A DNA stretch of 64,000 bases from Parabacteroides sp. (GTDB lineage: Bacteria > Bacteroidota > Bacteroidia > Bacteroidales > Tannerellaceae), in NCBI GenBank assembly GCA_017481945.1, contig JAFUOJ010000021.1:62001-126000 (forward strand), given 5' to 3'. Shown one piece after another: positions 1-9,500 of this stretch. Positions within the stretch are counted from its first letter, which is position 1. Every line of letters begins with the position of its first letter. The notes under the pieces are model-generated. The model was not told the DNA's origin, did not search any database, and worked only from the letters and a program-made list of their open reading frames with translations. The position numbers and the translations under genes were made by a program.

Positions 1-150
1 CAAAGCTAATGTTGCAAATGCAGAAAGTTGTGACAATCGGAAAGACCATACCTCTTCCAAGGTATTTTCATTAAAAAAGGAGAGCTTATATTTAAAGCGA
101 ATCCTACGCCAAAACGATCTTATATTTGTTTTTTTCTGTTTACGCACCAT
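1..150 (-). CDS. M23 family metallopeptidase, N-terminal fragment
   Basis: The window edge cuts this gene; only the first 50 codons are visible, read leftward from an ATG at 150-148. The visible part is basic (MVRKQKKTNIRSFWRR) and continues with FKYKLSFFNENTLEEVW and the start of a hydrophobic segment (LSAFATLAL). This matches, from memory, the cytoplasmic N-terminus and first membrane helix of the membrane-anchored murein endopeptidases (M23) that follow rimM in Bacteroidales. The gap to rimM is only 15 bp, so it is probably the next gene of the DUF4290-murA-rimM operon. The catalytic domain is outside the window, so the family call rests on the N-terminus and the gene order. Confidence 0.6.
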   Translation of the reverse strand, partial: MVRKQKKTNIRSFWRRIRFKYKLSFFNENTLEEVWSFRLSQLSAFATLAL

Positions 151-165
151 TATTTATAATCAAAT

Positions 166-687
166 TCATAAATCCAGCAAACCTTCCGGAAGCGAAACGA
201 TTAATCTCTTATTTTCATGATCTGCCGATAAAATCAACTCCTCTACAGCAGGAAGTAAGACCTCCTCTCCCTCCCGATCAATCTGCAAAAGTACATTAAT
301 CGTTGATTCATCCACATCTGTTATTTCTCCAATTTTGCCCTGTACTTCATCAATCACTTGATAACCGATAAAACTATCCCAAGTCATCTCGCCAACCAAA
401 TCTTCTTCATCGACTTCGTCCAACGAATAGAACACTTCTCTATTGGAGAATTCACGAGCGGCTTTCTCGTCATCCACATTCTTTAGTTTCACTAAAATAA
501 CAGTATCTGTTTTATAACGATACTCTTCTATAAAGAAAGGGACTAAAATACCGTCTATCTCACAGATTATATAGGGATCCTCGGAATTGTCAAGCACATC
601 ACTGTTCGTTACCAACGCAATCTCACCCTTTATTCCATGAGGCTTACCAAACTGTCCTATCTTAAAAACCTCTTCCTTCTTAATCAT
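166..687 (-). CDS. rimM: 16S rRNA processing protein RimM
   Basis: RimM is a small assembly factor for the 30S ribosomal subunit that acts on the 16S rRNA 3' domain near protein S19. The 173-residue length is normal for the family. The N-terminal RimM domain starts with FKIGQFGKPHGIKGEI, the conserved family opening, and runs to about residue 95. A PRC-barrel domain follows (GYQVIDEVQGKIGEITDV and VLLPAVEELI). In many bacteria rimM sits with rpsP and trmD; here it follows murA by 11 bp, an arrangement typical of Bacteroidales. It is probably co-transcribed from the promoter upstream of DUF4290. Confidence 0.95.
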   Translation of the reverse strand: MIKKEEVFKIGQFGKPHGIKGEIALVTNSDVLDNSEDPYIICEIDGILVPFFIEEYRYKTDTVILVKLKNVDDEKAAREFSNREVFYSLDEVDEEDLVGEMTWDSFIGYQVIDEVQGKIGEITDVDESTINVLLQIDREGEEVLLPAVEELILSADHENKRLIVSLPEGLLDL

Positions 688-698
688 GATTAGAACGT

Positions 699-2003
699 TT
701 AAAGTCGAGTAATACGAGCACCTATACTGTTCAATCGTTTATCAATATTCTGATACCCCCGATCTATCTGGTCTATATTATGGATACGGCTGGTTCCTTC
801 CGCACTCATCGCTGCAATCAACAAAGCAATACCTGCACGAATATCGGGAGAAACCATCGTTGCTCCACGCAACTTAAAACGATTACCTAACCCAATAACC
901 GTTGCACGGTGTGGATCACACAAAATAATCTGTGCCCCCATATCAATCAACTTGTCCACAAAGAACAAGCGACTTTCAAACATCTTCTGATGAATCAATA
1001 CACTACCTACTGCTTGTGTTGCTACCACAAGGAATACGCTCAACAAGTCAGGTGTCAATCCCGGCCACGGAGCGTCAGCAATCGTCATAATAGAACCATC
1101 AATGAAAGTATCAATCTGATATGAATCATGTGTCGGTATGTGAATATCATCTCCTTTCTGCTCAACCGTAATACCTAAACGGCGAAATGCGTCCGGAATA
1201 ATACCCAACTTCTCATATCCTGTATCCTTAATTGTAATATCAGAACCCGTCATTGCCGCCATTCCGATAAAACTACCTACCTCTATCATATCCGGCAGGA
1301 TAGTATGTGTTGTACCACCCAATACATCCACACCTTCAATCGTTAGTAAATTAGATCCCACTCCTGAGATACGAGCTCCCATCCCAATCAGCATGGAAGA
1401 TAATTGCTGTAAATAGGGTTCACATGCCGCATTATAAATAGTAGTCTTTCCCTCTGCTAAAACCGCAGCCATGAGAATATTAGCTGTACCTGTTACAGAA
1501 GCTTCATCCAACAGCATATAAGTTCCCTTCAACTTCTTGGCTTCAATCTCATACAACTGGCGATTGGGGTCATAAGAGAAGTTAGCACCTAACTTCTGAA
1601 TCCCTACAAAGTGTGTATCCAAACGACGGCGGCCAATCTTATCTCCTCCCGGTTTTGGCAATAAAGCTTTTCCAAAGCGGGCAACTAATGGACCGACAAT
1701 CATTACGGAACCTCGAAGCGAACTACTCTTGCGCAAGAACTCATCCGTTCCCAAATAATTCAAATCGACATCATCTGCTTGAAAAGTGTACGTACCAGTT
1801 GCTGGATGATCCACCTTTACCTGCATATCCCGTAAAAGCTGAATCAAGTTATTCACATCCAAAATATCCGGGACATTATGTATTGTCACCTTTTCGGAAG
1901 TCAACAACGTTGCACAAATTACCTGCAAAGCCTCATTCTTTGCACCCTGTGGAGTTATTTCACCGGACAACCGATACCCGCCTTCTATAACAAATGAGCT
2001 CAT
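699..2003 (-). CDS. murA: UDP-N-acetylglucosamine 1-carboxyvinyltransferase (MurA)
   Basis: MurA catalyses the first committed step of peptidoglycan synthesis: transfer of enolpyruvate from PEP to UDP-GlcNAc in the cytoplasm. The 434-residue protein has the EPSP-synthase fold signatures, including PQGAKNEALQ near the N-terminus (the K22/N23 pair), an RIHNIDQIDRGYQNI motif and a normal C-terminus. The active-site loop reads PKPGGDKIGRRRLDTH, with Asp121 where Escherichia coli MurA has Cys115. In other MurA proteins Cys-to-Asp at this position keeps activity but blocks covalent modification by fosfomycin, so resistance of this enzyme is expected (inference). The start codon overlaps the DUF4290 stop as ATGA (2000-2003), which suggests translational coupling. 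Confidence 0.96.
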   Translation of the reverse strand: MSSFVIEGGYRLSGEITPQGAKNEALQVICATLLTSEKVTIHNVPDILDVNNLIQLLRDMQVKVDHPATGTYTFQADDVDLNYLGTDEFLRKSSSLRGSVMIVGPLVARFGKALLPKPGGDKIGRRRLDTHFVGIQKLGANFSYDPNRQLYEIEAKKLKGTYMLLDEASVTGTANILMAAVLAEGKTTIYNAACEPYLQQLSSMLIGMGARISGVGSNLLTIEGVDVLGGTTHTILPDMIEVGSFIGMAAMTGSDITIKDTGYEKLGIIPDAFRRLGITVEQKGDDIHIPTHDSYQIDTFIDGSIMTIADAPWPGLTPDLLSVFLVVATQAVGSVLIHQKMFESRLFFVDKLIDMGAQIILCDPHRATVIGLGNRFKLRGATMVSPDIRAGIALLIAAMSAEGTSRIHNIDQIDRGYQNIDKRLNSIGARITRL

Positions 2004-2608
2004 CGACCTTTTCGTGTAAAGTTCTTATTTTTATTATTATTGTTATTAACACGTGCCAATAATGCCCGTGATTCAACTAATTTATGCTTATCCTCCTCCA
2101 GAACGATCTGTCCTTTTGAAAGCTCATCCAAATCTTTAAAGATCTTCGCGTCGTCTACTGATTCTTTGTTCCAGCTCAAGAAAGACTTCTTCATCTGCGT
2201 TGCTAACAAATGCACCAACTGATCCTTCTCCGGACCTGGTTGAAATTCTGTCGCCTTTTGAATCATTTTTTCCAGCGTCTTTCCATAATGACGATAGCGT
2301 ATTCGAGAATTATTATAAGCCAAACGAGGAGGACGCATATTCAGGTCCTCTTTCTTCACAATTTCATACGGATAATCAATGTCTAACTTAAAGTCAGCCA
2401 TAATTGCCAAATGATCCCAAAGAATATGCTTAAAATCGTTTACATCACGTAGGTGAGGAAACATATTCCCCATGATGTTAATTATAGTATTGGCACAGCG
2501 CTTACGTTCTTCTCTGTCCTGAATTGTCACGCAATAATCAACCATGTTTTGGATATTCCGTCCATATTCGGGCAGTGCTAATTTCTTTTCTTCTGTGTTA
2601 TATTTCAT
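2000..2608 (-). CDS. DUF4290 family protein
   Basis: A 202-residue cytoplasmic protein of the DUF4290 family, found next to murA and rimM across Bacteroidetes; its function is unknown. It opens with YNTEEKKLALPEYGRNIQNMV and is rich in charged helices (for example EREERKRCANTIIN-like stretches and LRDVNDFKHILWDHLAIM), with no signal peptide or membrane segment. The C-terminal tail is low complexity (VNNNNNKNKN), encoded by an AAT/AAC-rich run at about 2022-2050, which could change length by slippage without affecting the folded part. It is the first gene of the operon: a Bacteroides-type promoter lies just upstream, and its stop overlaps the murA start. A link to envelope or ribosome biogenesis is only a guess from gene order. 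Confidence 0.85.
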   Translation of the reverse strand: MKYNTEEKKLALPEYGRNIQNMVDYCVTIQDREERKRCANTIINIMGNMFPHLRDVNDFKHILWDHLAIMADFKLDIDYPYEIVKKEDLNMRPPRLAYNNSRIRYRHYGKTLEKMIQKATEFQPGPEKDQLVHLLATQMKKSFLSWNKESVDDAKIFKDLDELSKGQIVLEEDKHKLVESRALLARVNNNNNKNKNFTRKGR

Positions 2609-2628
2609 TATAAAATCTGTTTATCCGG

Positions 2629-2659
2629 CAAAGTTACAGATTATAATTGACTTAAACAA
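2629..2659 (-). promoter_or_regulatory. Promoter of the DUF4290-murA-rimM operon
   Basis: On the minus strand a perfect -7 box TAACTTTG (2636-2629) lies 20 bp downstream of a TTG -33 element (2659-2657). This is the Bacteroides consensus form. The predicted transcription start is near 2622, about 14 nt before the DUF4290 ATG. Confidence 0.65.
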
Positions 2660-2711
2660 TAAGGTTTTCATTCTTACCACCCAACCTATTTCGCTAATAA
2701 GATAGTTTATC

Positions 2712-2747
2712 TAAAACAGGGAACTCGATATCACATCGAATTCCCTG
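2712..2747 (-). terminator. Terminator of the SusC-SusD-phosphatase operon
   Basis: CAGGGAA (2717-2723) and TTCCCTG (2741-2747) pair, and the stem continues with TCGAT/ATCGA after one mismatch, giving 12 bp with a 5-nt loop. On the minus strand the stem is followed by TTTTAG. It sits 14 bp past the stop of the gene ending at 2761. Confidence 0.7.
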
Positions 2748-2760
2748 CACGACTCATTTT

Positions 2761-3678
2761 TCATTTAACCTCTACAACGATCATGACGGGAAAATGATCG
2801 GATGGTGTACGAGCCACGTATTTCGTCATTGTAACCTCTTTCGGGAAGTTACTATTTTGTTCTGCCTGTTCTTTCTCTGCTCTTTCAGAACGATAAGTAT
2901 CGGTTAGGATACCATATTTCTTAACGGCAAAATCTTTCGTCAAGAACAAATGGTCAATACGATTGTCATATTTCCGATTCGTATCAAACTGATTCAATGT
3001 CCCATTCGGTGCATAACGGAACTCCGCAATCTGGTAAGAATCCCGTAAGATACCGGAGTTATCCAACAATGTATACGACTCATGTTTCTGATTAAAATTA
3101 AAATCACCAGTCAAAATAACCGGTAGCTTCTCCGGTAACTCCTGAATCTTCTTCAAGACCAACTTTGCTCCCTCTATCCTTGCTAACTTACCTTTGTGAT
3201 CCATATGTAAGTTATAGAACAAGAAAGTATAACCACTTTTCTTATCGCGGAACTTTCCCCAGGAACAAACACGAGGATGCGCAGCGTCCCAACCTTTATT
3301 TGGACGATCAGTAATCTCAGACAACCAGAAATCACCACGGTCTAACAATTCAAACTTATCAGTACGATAGAAGATAGCGGCAAACTCTCCTTTTTGTGCG
3401 CCGTCATCACGTCCTACACCGATATAGTCATAATTCGGCATGGCAGCTTTCAAATCTTCTAACTGATGATACTTGCCCTCCTGTATACCAAAGATTTCAA
3501 AGCCATAAAACTGTACCTGCTGCGCTATATAAGGATAACGCTGTCCCCAGCCATTGCCTGCAAGTGAATCACTTTTATTGGCATACCGGATATTGTAAGT
3601 TGCAAAGACATACGATTGTGCCTGTATGGAGAAAACAGCACAAACCATAAACAACAAAGAATAAACAAATCGCTTCAT
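2761..3678 (-). CDS. Secreted endonuclease/exonuclease/phosphatase-family protein (copy 2)
   Basis: A 305-residue exported enzyme of the DNase I-like EEP fold. A signal peptide (MKRFVYSLLFMVCAVFSIQA) precedes the fold. Family motifs are in order: FATYNIRYAN, GIQEGKYHQL (metal-binding Glu), YNLHMDH, ILTGDFNFN, NRIDHLFLT and the final TPSDHFPV with the catalytic Asp-His. The sequence cannot tell a nuclease from a phosphodiesterase or lipid or sugar phosphatase. It is the last gene of a SusC-SusD operon, so a periplasmic or surface role in releasing phosphate or cleaving a phosphodiester from an imported polymer is plausible (inference). It is a near-identical tandem copy of the next gene upstream, 32 bp away. 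Confidence 0.88.
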   Translation of the reverse strand: MKRFVYSLLFMVCAVFSIQAQSYVFATYNIRYANKSDSLAGNGWGQRYPYIAQQVQFYGFEIFGIQEGKYHQLEDLKAAMPNYDYIGVGRDDGAQKGEFAAIFYRTDKFELLDRGDFWLSEITDRPNKGWDAAHPRVCSWGKFRDKKSGYTFLFYNLHMDHKGKLARIEGAKLVLKKIQELPEKLPVILTGDFNFNQKHESYTLLDNSGILRDSYQIAEFRYAPNGTLNQFDTNRKYDNRIDHLFLTKDFAVKKYGILTDTYRSERAEKEQAEQNSNFPKEVTMTKYVARTPSDHFPVMIVVEVK

Positions 3679-3710
3679 ACGCTAACTATTTCTTTCCTTT
3701 TTCTTTGTTC

Positions 3711-4628
3711 TTATTTAACCTCAACTACAATCATCACCGGGAAATGGTCGGAAGGAGTACGAGCCACATATTTTGTCATAGTAACCTCTTTCGGGAAGTT
3801 GCTATCCTGTTCTGCTTTTTCCTTCTCTGTTCTTTCAGAACGATAGGTATCAGTCAAGATACCATATTTCTTTACTGCAAACTCCTTCGTCAAGAACAGA
3901 TGGTCAATGCGACTTTCAGTTTTTCGATCCGGATGGAAACCACTAAACGTACCATTCGGTGCATAACGGAACTCTGCTATCTGATAAGAATCACGCATAA
4001 TACCCGAGTTGTCCAACAAAGCATACGACTCATTATTCTGGTCTACATTGAAGTCCCCAGTCAATATAACAGGTAACTTATCCGGTAATTCTTGAATCTT
4101 CTTTAGGATTAACTTTGCACTTTCAGCCCGTGCCTGTACACCCCGGTGATCCATGTGCAAATTATAGAACAAGAAAGTATAGCCACTCTTTTTATCGCGG
4201 AACTTACCCCAAGAACAAATACGAGGCAATGCAGCGTCCCAGCCTTTATTCGGGCGATCGGTGATAGTAGATAACCAGAAATCACCATGATCCAACAACT
4301 CAAACTTATCAGTACGATAGAAAATCGCTGCATATTCTCCCTTTTGTGCACCGTCATCACGTCCTACACCGATATAGTCATAATTGGGCATGGCTGCTTT
4401 CAAGTCTTCTAACTGATGATACTTGCCCTCCTGTGTACCAAAAATATCAAAACCATTAAATTGTATCTGCTGTGCTATATAAGGATAACGCTGTCCCCAG
4501 CCGTTACCAGCAATTGAATCTCCCTTATTCGCATTGCGAATATTATAGGTTGCAAAAACAAAGGATTGTGCCTGCAAAGAGAAAGCCGCACAAACAACAA
4601 ATAATAAAGAATAAACCAATCGTCTCAT
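3711..4628 (-). CDS. Secreted endonuclease/exonuclease/phosphatase-family protein (copy 1)
   Basis: A tandem paralogue of the gene at 2761-3678, with the same length (305 residues) and very high identity by eye. It has a signal peptide (MRRLVYSLLFVVCAAFSLQA) and all EEP motifs: TYNIRNAN, GTQEGKYHQL, YNLHMDH, LTGDFNVDQN, SRIDHLFLT and TPSDHFPV. Differences cluster in the middle (NFNQKHESYT versus NVDQNNESYA; NQFDTNRKYDN versus SGFHPDRKTES), next to the metal site, so the two may differ in substrate preference. It lies 65 bp downstream of susD, with a GC-rich hairpin in that gap that could lower its expression relative to susC and susD. Confidence 0.88.
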   Translation of the reverse strand: MRRLVYSLLFVVCAAFSLQAQSFVFATYNIRNANKGDSIAGNGWGQRYPYIAQQIQFNGFDIFGTQEGKYHQLEDLKAAMPNYDYIGVGRDDGAQKGEYAAIFYRTDKFELLDHGDFWLSTITDRPNKGWDAALPRICSWGKFRDKKSGYTFLFYNLHMDHRGVQARAESAKLILKKIQELPDKLPVILTGDFNVDQNNESYALLDNSGIMRDSYQIAEFRYAPNGTFSGFHPDRKTESRIDHLFLTKEFAVKKYGILTDTYRSERTEKEKAEQDSNFPKEVTMTKYVARTPSDHFPVMIVVEVK

Positions 4629-4654
4629 ACATTAACTCCTTTTAAAAACAAGGA

Positions 4655-4675
4655 TAGCGGGAAAAGATCCCGCTA
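4655..4675 (-). other. Intercistronic hairpin between susD and the phosphatase genes
   Basis: TAGCGGGA (4655-4662) and TCCCGCTA (4668-4675) form a perfect 8-bp GC-rich stem with a 5-nt loop. On the minus strand it is followed by TCCTTGTTTTT, so it could be a leaky terminator or an RNA-processing barrier that separates SusCD from enzyme expression. Confidence 0.5.
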
Positions 4676-4693
4676 CCCCACAAAACTACGTTA

Positions 4694-6529
4694 TTATTCC
4701 CAACCCGGATTTTGATTCAAATTCGGATTCTTTTGTATTACCACTTCAGGAACCGGATACAAATATTGACGTTCTGGGAAAGCACGACCTTCAATGTTAT
4801 AATCCATCAAATAACCACCGTTCACAGCTTTCACATTAATCACGTTATTCTTGTTTGTACCAACATAAACACCGATTGCTGCATAATTATCATCACCGAT
4901 AGCGTCTGTATCATAGAAGTAAGCGTCATACGTTCCATCGCCATCCATATCTAACGGAGTATTCAAAGCCGGAATAAATACGCCTTCCCAAGGATCCTCA
5001 ACCCAAAGATTGAAACAGTTCCAACGCTTCAAGTCCCAGAAACGGAAACCTTCCAAACACAATTCATGTTCTCTTTCACGACGGATTTCCAACAATACCG
5101 GATCAGAGATATTCGGATAGTAAGAAGCGATATACGGTTCTACTGCTGTCGGTTTAGAAGTCAATGTTCCAGTTTGATTTGTACCACCAGTGATACCTGC
5201 ACGAGCACGCAACTTACCAATTGTCATTGCCCAGTCAGCGTCAGACAATTCTCCTAATTCAGCCTTTGCTTCTGCATAGTTCAATAAGATTTCTGCGTAA
5301 CGCATGATAGGTATATCATTATCATTTGTTGCAGCGTCATCATAAGTAACATCATCCATCACAAACTTTGTAAACTGATAACCTGTCAATGTATGACCGG
5401 TAAAGTTTGCAGCTGTTCTTACGTATGCACCACTTGCGTCCTTACGTGTATAATCAGCACCACGAATTGTCTGATTCAAACGGGTATCACGATCCGTTGT
5501 TTCCTGTACGAAAGTCTTATAAGAACCATCTGCATTAAATTCAGAATACGGAGTACCGTCAATGTTTAAATAAGTCTTCATAAACTTACGGCTCATACAC
5601 AAGTGAGGACCGTATGTAGAAGAGTTATACCACCAGTTCTGCTGTCCCAAATCCAACACTTTATCAGTAACGATTGCCATCATAACTTCATCTGTTACCG
5701 CATTATCAGAAATGAACAAATCACGATAAGAACCACGACCGTTTGCATAAGGAGTACCTGTATGAATCGTATAAGGACTATTATCTATTACCTCCTTAGC
5801 CGCAGCAGCTGCCAACTGATACAATTGAGCCGGTGAATATTCAGTACAACCTGTACGAGCAAAATCCAACGCGTCATTGGCATGATACTTTCTCCACGCT
5901 GCTTCAAATAAACAGACACGAGACTTAAATCCCATAGCAGTCCATTTGTTCACCAATGAAGAATTGGTCGTCTTACCAGCTTCCGTAATATTAGCATACG
6001 CGTAATCCAAATCCTCAATAATTTTACCGATGATTACGTCACGTGTATCCTGTGGATTCATCAAATCCGGATCGTCCACTTCGTTGAATACTTTATCAAT
6101 CCAGGGTACAGGACCGTAAGTCACCAACTTATCAAAGTAGAAACGTGCTCTAAACAGACGAGCAATCCCGTTATAGTTATTACGAACAGATTGATCCACC
6201 GCTTCGTTCACATTATTTTCCAAGAAGAAATTAATGTTACGCAAAGCTGTCCAAGACCAGCTGGAAGAAGAGGTCACCGTATAAGCACCTACTTCCATAC
6301 CACCAATAGAGTTCTTTACTCCAAAATCAAAAGTTGTATTCCGGTTAAAAGCACTACCATTGTCTGGCAATACATTATAGAAAGAATAAGCATAGGTCTG
6401 CAACCCTTTCTCTGAACTAAATACCATGTCCACGGACGCTTCAGATTGCGGTTCTTCGTCGAAGTCACATCCGGTAAAAAGAACACCACCGAGTGCTAAC
6501 AACGATAATAGGAATATATTCTTTTTCAT
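4694..6529 (-). CDS. SusD/RagB-family outer-membrane lipoprotein
   Basis: A 611-residue substrate-binding lipoprotein that forms the lid of a SusCD importer. The lipoprotein signal ends in LFTGC (Cys20 expected to be lipidated and surface exposed). The N-terminal helical repeats (YSFYNVLPDN, IARLFRARFYFDKLVTYGPVPWID) and the C-terminal LLEIRREREHELCLEGFRFWDLKRWN and LYPVPEVVIQKNPNLNQNPGW blocks are typical of RagB/SusD. It lies 20 bp downstream of its susC partner. Ligand specificity cannot be read from the sequence; the phosphatase-like genes downstream suggest a phosphorylated or phosphodiester-containing polymer (inference). Confidence 0.95.
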   Translation of the reverse strand: MKKNIFLLSLLALGGVLFTGCDFDEEPQSEASVDMVFSSEKGLQTYAYSFYNVLPDNGSAFNRNTTFDFGVKNSIGGMEVGAYTVTSSSSWSWTALRNINFFLENNVNEAVDQSVRNNYNGIARLFRARFYFDKLVTYGPVPWIDKVFNEVDDPDLMNPQDTRDVIIGKIIEDLDYAYANITEAGKTTNSSLVNKWTAMGFKSRVCLFEAAWRKYHANDALDFARTGCTEYSPAQLYQLAAAAAKEVIDNSPYTIHTGTPYANGRGSYRDLFISDNAVTDEVMMAIVTDKVLDLGQQNWWYNSSTYGPHLCMSRKFMKTYLNIDGTPYSEFNADGSYKTFVQETTDRDTRLNQTIRGADYTRKDASGAYVRTAANFTGHTLTGYQFTKFVMDDVTYDDAATNDNDIPIMRYAEILLNYAEAKAELGELSDADWAMTIGKLRARAGITGGTNQTGTLTSKPTAVEPYIASYYPNISDPVLLEIRREREHELCLEGFRFWDLKRWNCFNLWVEDPWEGVFIPALNTPLDMDGDGTYDAYFYDTDAIGDDNYAAIGVYVGTNKNNVINVKAVNGGYLMDYNIEGRAFPERQYLYPVPEVVIQKNPNLNQNPGWE

Positions 6530-6549
6530 ATCTTACAAGCTTTTATTAG

Positions 6550-9500
6550 TTAAAACGTAATGTTAAGACCTAAACTGAATGATTTCATCATCGGATAGTT
6601 GTAGGCGTCACCACTTCCTGTTGTTAAGTCCTTATCAGATGTTCCAATGTTAGATACGTTGATATCTTTTGTGTACTTATACAACGGAGACCAAGTAAAC
6701 AAGTTTTCACCTGACAGATAGATACCTACCTGTTGCAAATGTAACTTCTTAATCCATGCAGAAGGCAAGTTATAACCGATCTGGATGTTCTTCAAACGAA
6801 GATAAGCAGCATTCATCAAATAACGAGTATTTGCATTAGCAGTACCTTTGTAGAACGGTGCATAGTAACCAGCGTAACGAGGTAAGAATGCATTTGGATT
6901 CTCTTCTGTCCAGTAGTTATTCAAGTGCCAAGAAGGCATTTGGTTATACGGACGGTTGTACTGTCCCCAGAAAGTAGAGGCTTCGTTAGAAGGATACCAA
7001 TCCTGCTTACCTACACCCTGGAAGAATGCACTGAACCAAATATTGTTCCAATCAGCTGAAACTGAGAAACTGTAGATATAACGAGGTTCTTCGTTACCAA
7101 TAATAACACGGTCACCCGGATCGTCTACTGTGTTTGTACCTCTATCGATATAGCCGTTACCATTCAAGTCTTCAAACTTGATGTCACCCGGATACAATTT
7201 GTAAGTTTTTGAAGTAGCCATCAATGGGTTGTAATACTTCTGACCTGCTGCTTTTGCTGCTGCTTCCGCTGCGTCAATATCAGCCTGATTCTGCCACAAA
7301 CCATTAGAAACAAAGCCCCACAACTCACCTATACGCATTCCTTCATAGTAATTACCTGCCAAAGACTGATTCCCATTAGAACTTAAAGAGTATGTTGCAT
7401 TGTTATATTTATCGATCTCTGAATAATAATCAGCTAACGTTCCTTTTACACTATAGTTGAAACGCTTACCTGCCAATTGGAAATGATCGCGCCATTCCAA
7501 AGAGATTTCATATCCGTAAGTAGACATATCTGCATAGTTACCCATTGGAGAAGAAGCACCGAATACATCCGGTACAGTCGGACCTGCCACAATCATATCA
7601 GTAGTCTTACGAACATAGTAGTCACCTGTCGCAGTCAAACGGTTGTCGAAGAAACCTAAATCAACACCCACGTCATAAGTAGTAGCTGTTTCCCAAGTTA
7701 AACTACCCGGAAGAGCTGCCGGAGAAGACATATATAACTGTTTGATACCATCCAATACATAACCAGAAGTAGAAATACCCATTGTCTGTTTGTATTGATA
7801 GTTACTTAAGCCAGCTGCATTACCTAAAGAACCGTAAGAGAAACGAACCTTTGCATTAGAAATATGTTCTGATTTCACTGTCCACCAAGGTTCTTCAGAG
7901 ATACGCCAACCTACAGAAGCAGAAGGGAAGAATGCCCAACGTTCGTTGCTCGGGAAACGAGAAGATACGTCATAACGTCCGTTTACTTCTAACAAATAAC
8001 GATCATCAAAACCATAGTTTACACGGAAGAATGCACCACCAAACTTATAAGCTTGCCAAGTTGAAGTGATCTGTCTGTTTTCTGTACCCATTGTCAAGTT
8101 CAAGTTCTCAACATCGTCTGTCAACAGGTTATCATTCTTTGCATATACACGTTTGTATTTAGACTGTTCATAGTTCCAACCAGCCATTACCTTTACATTA
8201 TGCTTTTCTGCAAAAAGTTGTTCATATTCAGCGAAGAAGTTGGTAGCCAAATATTCTGTATTATCCAAACGTTCAGACATTGCTGATTGTGTACCTGTAA
8301 TTGTTTCCAATTTACTGGTTCCATCGTCATTGACAGATCTTGCATACTGTGAACGAACCTCTTTCTTCATTCTTTCGTTAGTAGTTTTCTTATAAGTCAA
8401 GTCACCATTCACGCGTAATCTATCATTTAAGAACTTCGCATTGAAAGAAGTTGTATTTCTGATTTCAGTATCCCAAGTAGTAATACCACTCTTACCATAC
8501 AACAAGTCACCAACAGAATAAACTGCAGAATAAGTCAACGAACCATCCGGGTTAAACATCGGAGAAGATGGGTGACCTTCGTCAGCAATGTTTCTCCAAA
8601 TTACACCAGAACCTTCAGAATAGGTAATTGGGTTGTAATATTTCTTATGTGCATATTCCATATTGTTGCTAATCTTCAACCAAGGGAATAATTGATAACC
8701 CGCTTTGAAGCGTAAGTTGTAAGATTTGTATTTATCAGTCTGATCTTCAGAATCAAACAAACCATTGTAAGAGAAGAAACGACCGGATAAGTAGTAATCA
8801 AACTTACCGTCAGAACCAGAGATTGATAAGTTCTGATTGTGGCTGAATACGTTGCTCTTATACATTTCTTCATACATATCTGTACCTTCCGGATAATATA
8901 CATAACGTCCCTTTGTACCAATAGAACCATCAGAAATTACAGTACCGAAGTCACCTGTTTCATGACGACGTTTGTATTCTTCCAACCAAGCCACAGAGAA
9001 TTGCTGTGTCTTGTTGATACCAGATGGATTAGAGAAATTATAATTATAGTAAGCTTTATAGAAATGATCAGCCCAAACATAACCGTCAGATACTACATCC
9101 GGTACATTCTGCGGAGATTGCAAAGAATAGTTGGATGAATAGGTAATTTTCGGCTTACCTTCTGTTGCGTTCTTAGTAGTAATCAAAACTACACCGAAAG
9201 GAGCACGTGCACCATAAATAGAAGAAGCTGCTGCGTCTTTTAATACAGATACACTTTCGATATCGTTCGGGTTCAACATAGAAGGATCCCCTTCTACACC
9301 GTCGATCAATACCAATGCACTACCACCGTTGATAGAACCAGCACCACGGACATTAAAGTCAGCAGAACGACCCGGTTTACCATCGGAAAGAGAGATGTTC
9401 AAGTTAGGAACTGTACCTTCCATCATCTGAGCAACGTTAGCAGTAGGACGTCCTTCAAAAACTTCACTACCCACCTGCTCTACAGCTCCGGTCAAGTTCA

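Noticed and set aside
2022..2050. A frameshifting microsatellite in the DUF4290 gene
   Set aside because: The AAT-rich run is in the dispensable C-terminal tail and can change by whole codons; there is no sign of a broken frame.
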